Part shown: positions 61,732 to 64,000 of the stretch, in pieces
Numbering within the stretch: position 1 is the first letter of the stretch
Layout of the letters: each line of letters begins with the position of its first letter
Origin: Chlorohelix sp037138995
GTDB taxonomy: Bacteria; Chloroflexota; Chloroflexia; Chloroheliales; Chloroheliaceae
Assembly (NCBI RefSeq): GCF_037138995.1
Contig: NZ_JBAXHI010000015.1
Coordinates: 21,506 to 85,505, forward strand
Direction: 5' to 3'
DNA length: 64,000 nt
Program-made: the position numbers and the translations under genes
Notes under the pieces: generated by a model
The model's database searches: none
What the model was told of the DNA's origin: nothing
What the model saw: the letters and a program-made list of their open reading frames with translations, nothing else

Positions 61732-63003
61732 CGTAGCGGCAAAAAAAATCTGGTACGCGCTCAGTTTCAATAAGCCAATATCCAGTTCAACCGCGTTATG
61801 GTCGAGATAATCCAGCAGCAAACCCCATAGCATAGGCGCGAGAGCCTGTGAGATGTAAGTAATAAAAGTGGCGATGTTCTGGAACATTACCCGGTCTTGC
61901 TCCGGGGCAAGAGTCATAATGCTATGGGTTTGGCTCATATTCAGGGCGGCAATCCAAATTGCGCTGAGAAACAATAATGCGGCTGCCATTAAATAGTTAA
62001 AGCCTGCCGGGATTACTTGCAGAAGTAACCATAGAAATGAATTAAAACATAACCCTGAAAATGCCAGCAATTGCAGAGACATTACACTTTGGCGGCGGTC
62101 TATCCAACGCCCCCATACAACCGAAGCAATAGATGCGCCTACTACACCTGCCGTAGAGAAATATAGAATCAGGCTAGGGTTAATGCCAACTTTTTCGCGA
62201 AGGTAAATCAAGCTGAGCGAGGGTATTCCAAAAAATGCCACACCGTAGAAACTTTGAACTGTCACAAAAGATTTAAAGCCCGGTTGTGCAAAGCAACCTT
62301 TCATGCTTTGCCAGAAACTGACGCGCAACCCTTTTGCGGTGGTGGTAGTTGTTTCGGGCGGTATTTTAGCAATGCGTATCATAAAAAAAGAACTGATAAA
62401 CCCACCCAGAGTTCCCAAGCCAAATACTATTGCAAAAGTAGCCAACGCCGGATTTGGACCAAGTATCGCCCCCACCAGCAAGAAGGTTAATACGCTACCG
62501 AGGTTTGAGAATAAAGTGGCTCGGCTTAGGTAAAGACCACGCTTTTCACGAGAGACTATAAGGGTAAGCCAAGGCAACCAGCCTGATATACCGAAGTTGC
62601 GGCATAGGTGGTAAATTCCCAGAATCACCAACGCTAATCCGGCACGCAGGTTATCAAATCCCGGAATATTCACTAAAGCAATCAAGATTACTGAAGAACT
62701 GAGAATCCAGCGCAAAGTCCAGAAAGTTATCGCGGTGCGTCTGTAGCCGAATCTCTCGACAAAGCGGGCTGAAGCGAGCGTTACAGGCATAAGGATGAGG
62801 GGCAACGCTGAAATCAGCCCTACTGCAAAGGCGCTACCGCCACTTTGCCTGATGAATAGCACCATCGGTGAGCCTAGACTCTGCCAAAATACTGCATTGA
62901 AAAACTCGAAGAAGAAATTGTTATAGACTCCGCGAGGTAATCCTTCAACTCTGAATCCGGCACGTCTAATAGCGCGTTCTGCTAAAATTTGCCCCTTGCC
63001 CAT
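61648..63003 (-). CDS. MFS transporter, second family
   Basis: 451 residues, twelve helices. The N-terminal 25 residues are basic and cytosolic; FFFEFFNAVFWQSLGSPMVL, ALPLILMPVTLASARFVERFG and YRRTAITFWTLRW form the first domain; VWGRWIDRRQSVM is the central loop. It differs from the neighbour at 60442, so it is not a tandem duplication. Substrate unknown. Its 3' end runs 84 bases into the convergent gene. Confidence 0.88.
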   Translation of the reverse strand: MGKGQILAERAIRRAGFRVEGLPRGVYNNFFFEFFNAVFWQSLGSPMVLFIRQSGGSAFAVGLISALPLILMPVTLASARFVERFGYRRTAITFWTLRWILSSSVILIALVNIPGFDNLRAGLALVILGIYHLCRNFGISGWLPWLTLIVSREKRGLYLSRATLFSNLGSVLTFLLVGAILGPNPALATFAIVFGLGTLGGFISSFFMIRIAKIPPETTTTTAKGLRVSFWQSMKGCFAQPGFKSFVTVQSFYGVAFFGIPSLSLIYLREKVGINPSLILYFSTAGVVGASIASVVWGRWIDRRQSVMSLQLLAFSGLCFNSFLWLLLQVIPAGFNYLMAAALLFLSAIWIAALNMSQTHSIMTLAPEQDRVMFQNIATFITYISQALAPMLWGLLLDYLDHNAVELDIGLLKLSAYQIFFAATLVIGIGGVAIVARFLLHSRKFAQSTQR

Positions 63004-63204
63004 TACCTCTCCTAAGCAGCCTTAAATTAGAATTTCTAACAGTATAGCCATATTTCCCCAGCTTTTCATGCTACTTATTGCCTATTTTTATTAATTAAAG
63101 GTTGCTATATGTAAGCGTGGGCTTTATAATTAGATAAGTTGCAATAAATTTAATTTATAAATTTTTTATATGCACCTATTAAGCTGTAACTAAAATTTAG
63201 CACT

Positions 63205-64000
63205 ATGGATATTCCTGTTAATTATTCCCGACTAACTAATTCCCAACTCCACAAGGACGCTAAACTGGAAATTTATGAACTAGCCAGTTTATTACTCACG
63301 GAAAACAACCTTACCCGCATACTTGAAATCCTCTCCAATTTTACTGTTAAGCAATACCAAGCAAAATATGCCTTTGTAGTTGTAAATAGACAGCAGGAGT
63401 TGTCTGATATATTTTGTTTTATAGGTGACTTCAAAATACGCTGTGAGTGTAGACTATGCCCTTTCACGGCGAAAAACAGCCTGTTTGGTAACGCTTTTGA
63501 AAGTAAAAGTATTAAAGCTATTTATAATTATTGGGAAGATACCAGTTTTGAGCATACCGAAGATAACGACCAGTTGATGAAGGAAATCGGTTGTAAGTCT
63601 CTAATGGTTGTACCGTTGCTTGCTGATAATCAAGTAATTGCCCTACTTACAATATTCAAAGTAGAAATTTATGAATGGCAAGAAGTAGATTTACTTTGTG
63701 CAATTGAGCTTTCCAATATTGGTGGGGCGGCTATAAAAACCGCTCGTTCTTTAAAACAAATACAGTTCCTCAGCGATAGCAAATCAGTTTTACTGGAATT
63801 ATGCCGTAACACGCTATTTATGCTTGACATAAATCAAATGCTAAATCTCCTAACCGAACGCGCTAAGGAATTATTAGAGGTTGATTCAGTTACTATAGGG
63901 CTGATAGAAAATAATATGCTTATAGGTGATAATCAAAGCCCCGGTTTTACTTTTAATTATGCTCCGGTTTTACCAAGCTATTTATCCGGTAAAGGAGTAG
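63205..64000 (+). CDS. GAF-domain sensor protein, cut by the window end
   Basis: The frame is open from ATG 63205 to the last base (265 residues so far). The first GAF-like domain occupies about 20-180 (ENNLTRILEILSNFTVKQYQ, CKSLMVVPLLADNQVIALLT, EVDLLCAIELSNIGGAAIKT), followed by a helix and the start of a second GAF domain (MLNLLTERAKELLEVDSVTI). It contains several Cys between 85 and 95 (RCECRLCPF) that could bind a cofactor. The output domain, possibly a histidine kinase, cyclase or phosphatase, lies outside. No strong ribosome site is seen. Confidence 0.72.
   Translation, partial: MDIPVNYSRLTNSQLHKDAKLEIYELASLLLTENNLTRILEILSNFTVKQYQAKYAFVVVNRQQELSDIFCFIGDFKIRCECRLCPFTAKNSLFGNAFESKSIKAIYNYWEDTSFEHTEDNDQLMKEIGCKSLMVVPLLADNQVIALLTIFKVEIYEWQEVDLLCAIELSNIGGAAIKTARSLKQIQFLSDSKSVLLELCRNTLFMLDINQMLNLLTERAKELLEVDSVTIGLIENNMLIGDNQSPGFTFNYAPVLPSYLSGKGV

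Noticed and set aside
1..64000. CRISPR array, prophage or intact insertion sequence
   Set aside because: No regularly spaced repeats, no phage structural genes and no complete transposase were seen on either strand.

Overview
The window looks like chromosomal DNA from a phototrophic member of the Chloroflexota (green non-sulfur bacteria). Seen directly: a BchF/BchV-type 3-vinyl bacteriochlorophyllide hydratase, a PucC/LhaA-type MFS protein and a BchG-type (bacterio)chlorophyll synthase, two ArsA-type ATPases with HSP20-like C-termini, a cobalamin salvage operon, lipoproteins with Thr/Ala-rich or Pro-rich linkers, and secreted proteins with the Chloroflexota-style GHN...YW...GGL...GYP repeats. 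The moderate GC content and gene set would fit a Chlorohelix-like lineage, but that placement is inference. No rRNA, tRNA, CRISPR array or intact insertion sequence was found.

Layout. 1-5.9 kb: end of an aminotransferase, a thioesterase, a Nudix hydrolase, a macrodomain protein and a complete TrpXYZ-like ABC transporter. 6-11.7 kb: a second aminotransferase, two polysaccharide genes (GT2 and polyprenyl-phosphate sugar transferase), an esterase and prmA. 11.7-15.9 kb: a three-gene minus-strand operon of a VirB4-like protein that has lost its Walker A motif, a membrane-anchored glucosaminidase-like protein and a bitopic membrane protein; it looks like a repurposed piece of a conjugation machine. 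16-20.3 kb: bchG, a lipoprotein, and rmlB/rmlA for dTDP-sugars. 20.5-25.7 kb: an HMCES/YedK protein, a CarH-like B12-binding MerR regulator, and cobS-cobC-cobU-brkB.

26-27.7 kb holds the most novel-looking unit: two adjacent genes, each an N-terminal XRE-type helix-turn-helix fused to a C-terminal Hfq/Sm-like domain, the second with an Arg/Gly/Pro-rich tail, followed by a 32-residue basic peptide. A strong promoter and a terminator-like hairpin in the leader precede them. 27.7-33.4 kb: the ArsA pair, a transposase-N-terminus-like small protein, bchF/bchV and pucC. 33.5-37.3 kb: CorA, an atypical NRAMP transporter and a soluble PRC-MgtE_N-CBS protein, probably a magnesium-handling group. 37.9-42.7 kb: two large secreted proteins.

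43-55.8 kb: a thymidylate synthase with an MtrA-like N-terminal domain (DnaA-box-like sites in its leader), Nudix and HEAT proteins, an acyl-CoA synthetase, a DEDDh exonuclease, an orphan response regulator, a minus-strand operon of a zinc metalloprotease, a membrane protein, NurA and DinB, then plsX and a decayed PIG-L deacetylase. 56-64 kb: an aldo/keto reductase, an alpha/beta-hydrolase lacking its nucleophile, a UvrD/PcrA helicase, two convergent overlapping MFS transporters, and the start of a GAF-domain sensor cut by the window end.

Functional themes: bacteriochlorophyll maturation and pigment-protein assembly; cobalamin salvage with a possible B12 light sensor; magnesium uptake (useful for chlorophyll); cell-surface polysaccharide; DNA repair; and possible RNA-level regulation by the HTH-Sm proteins.
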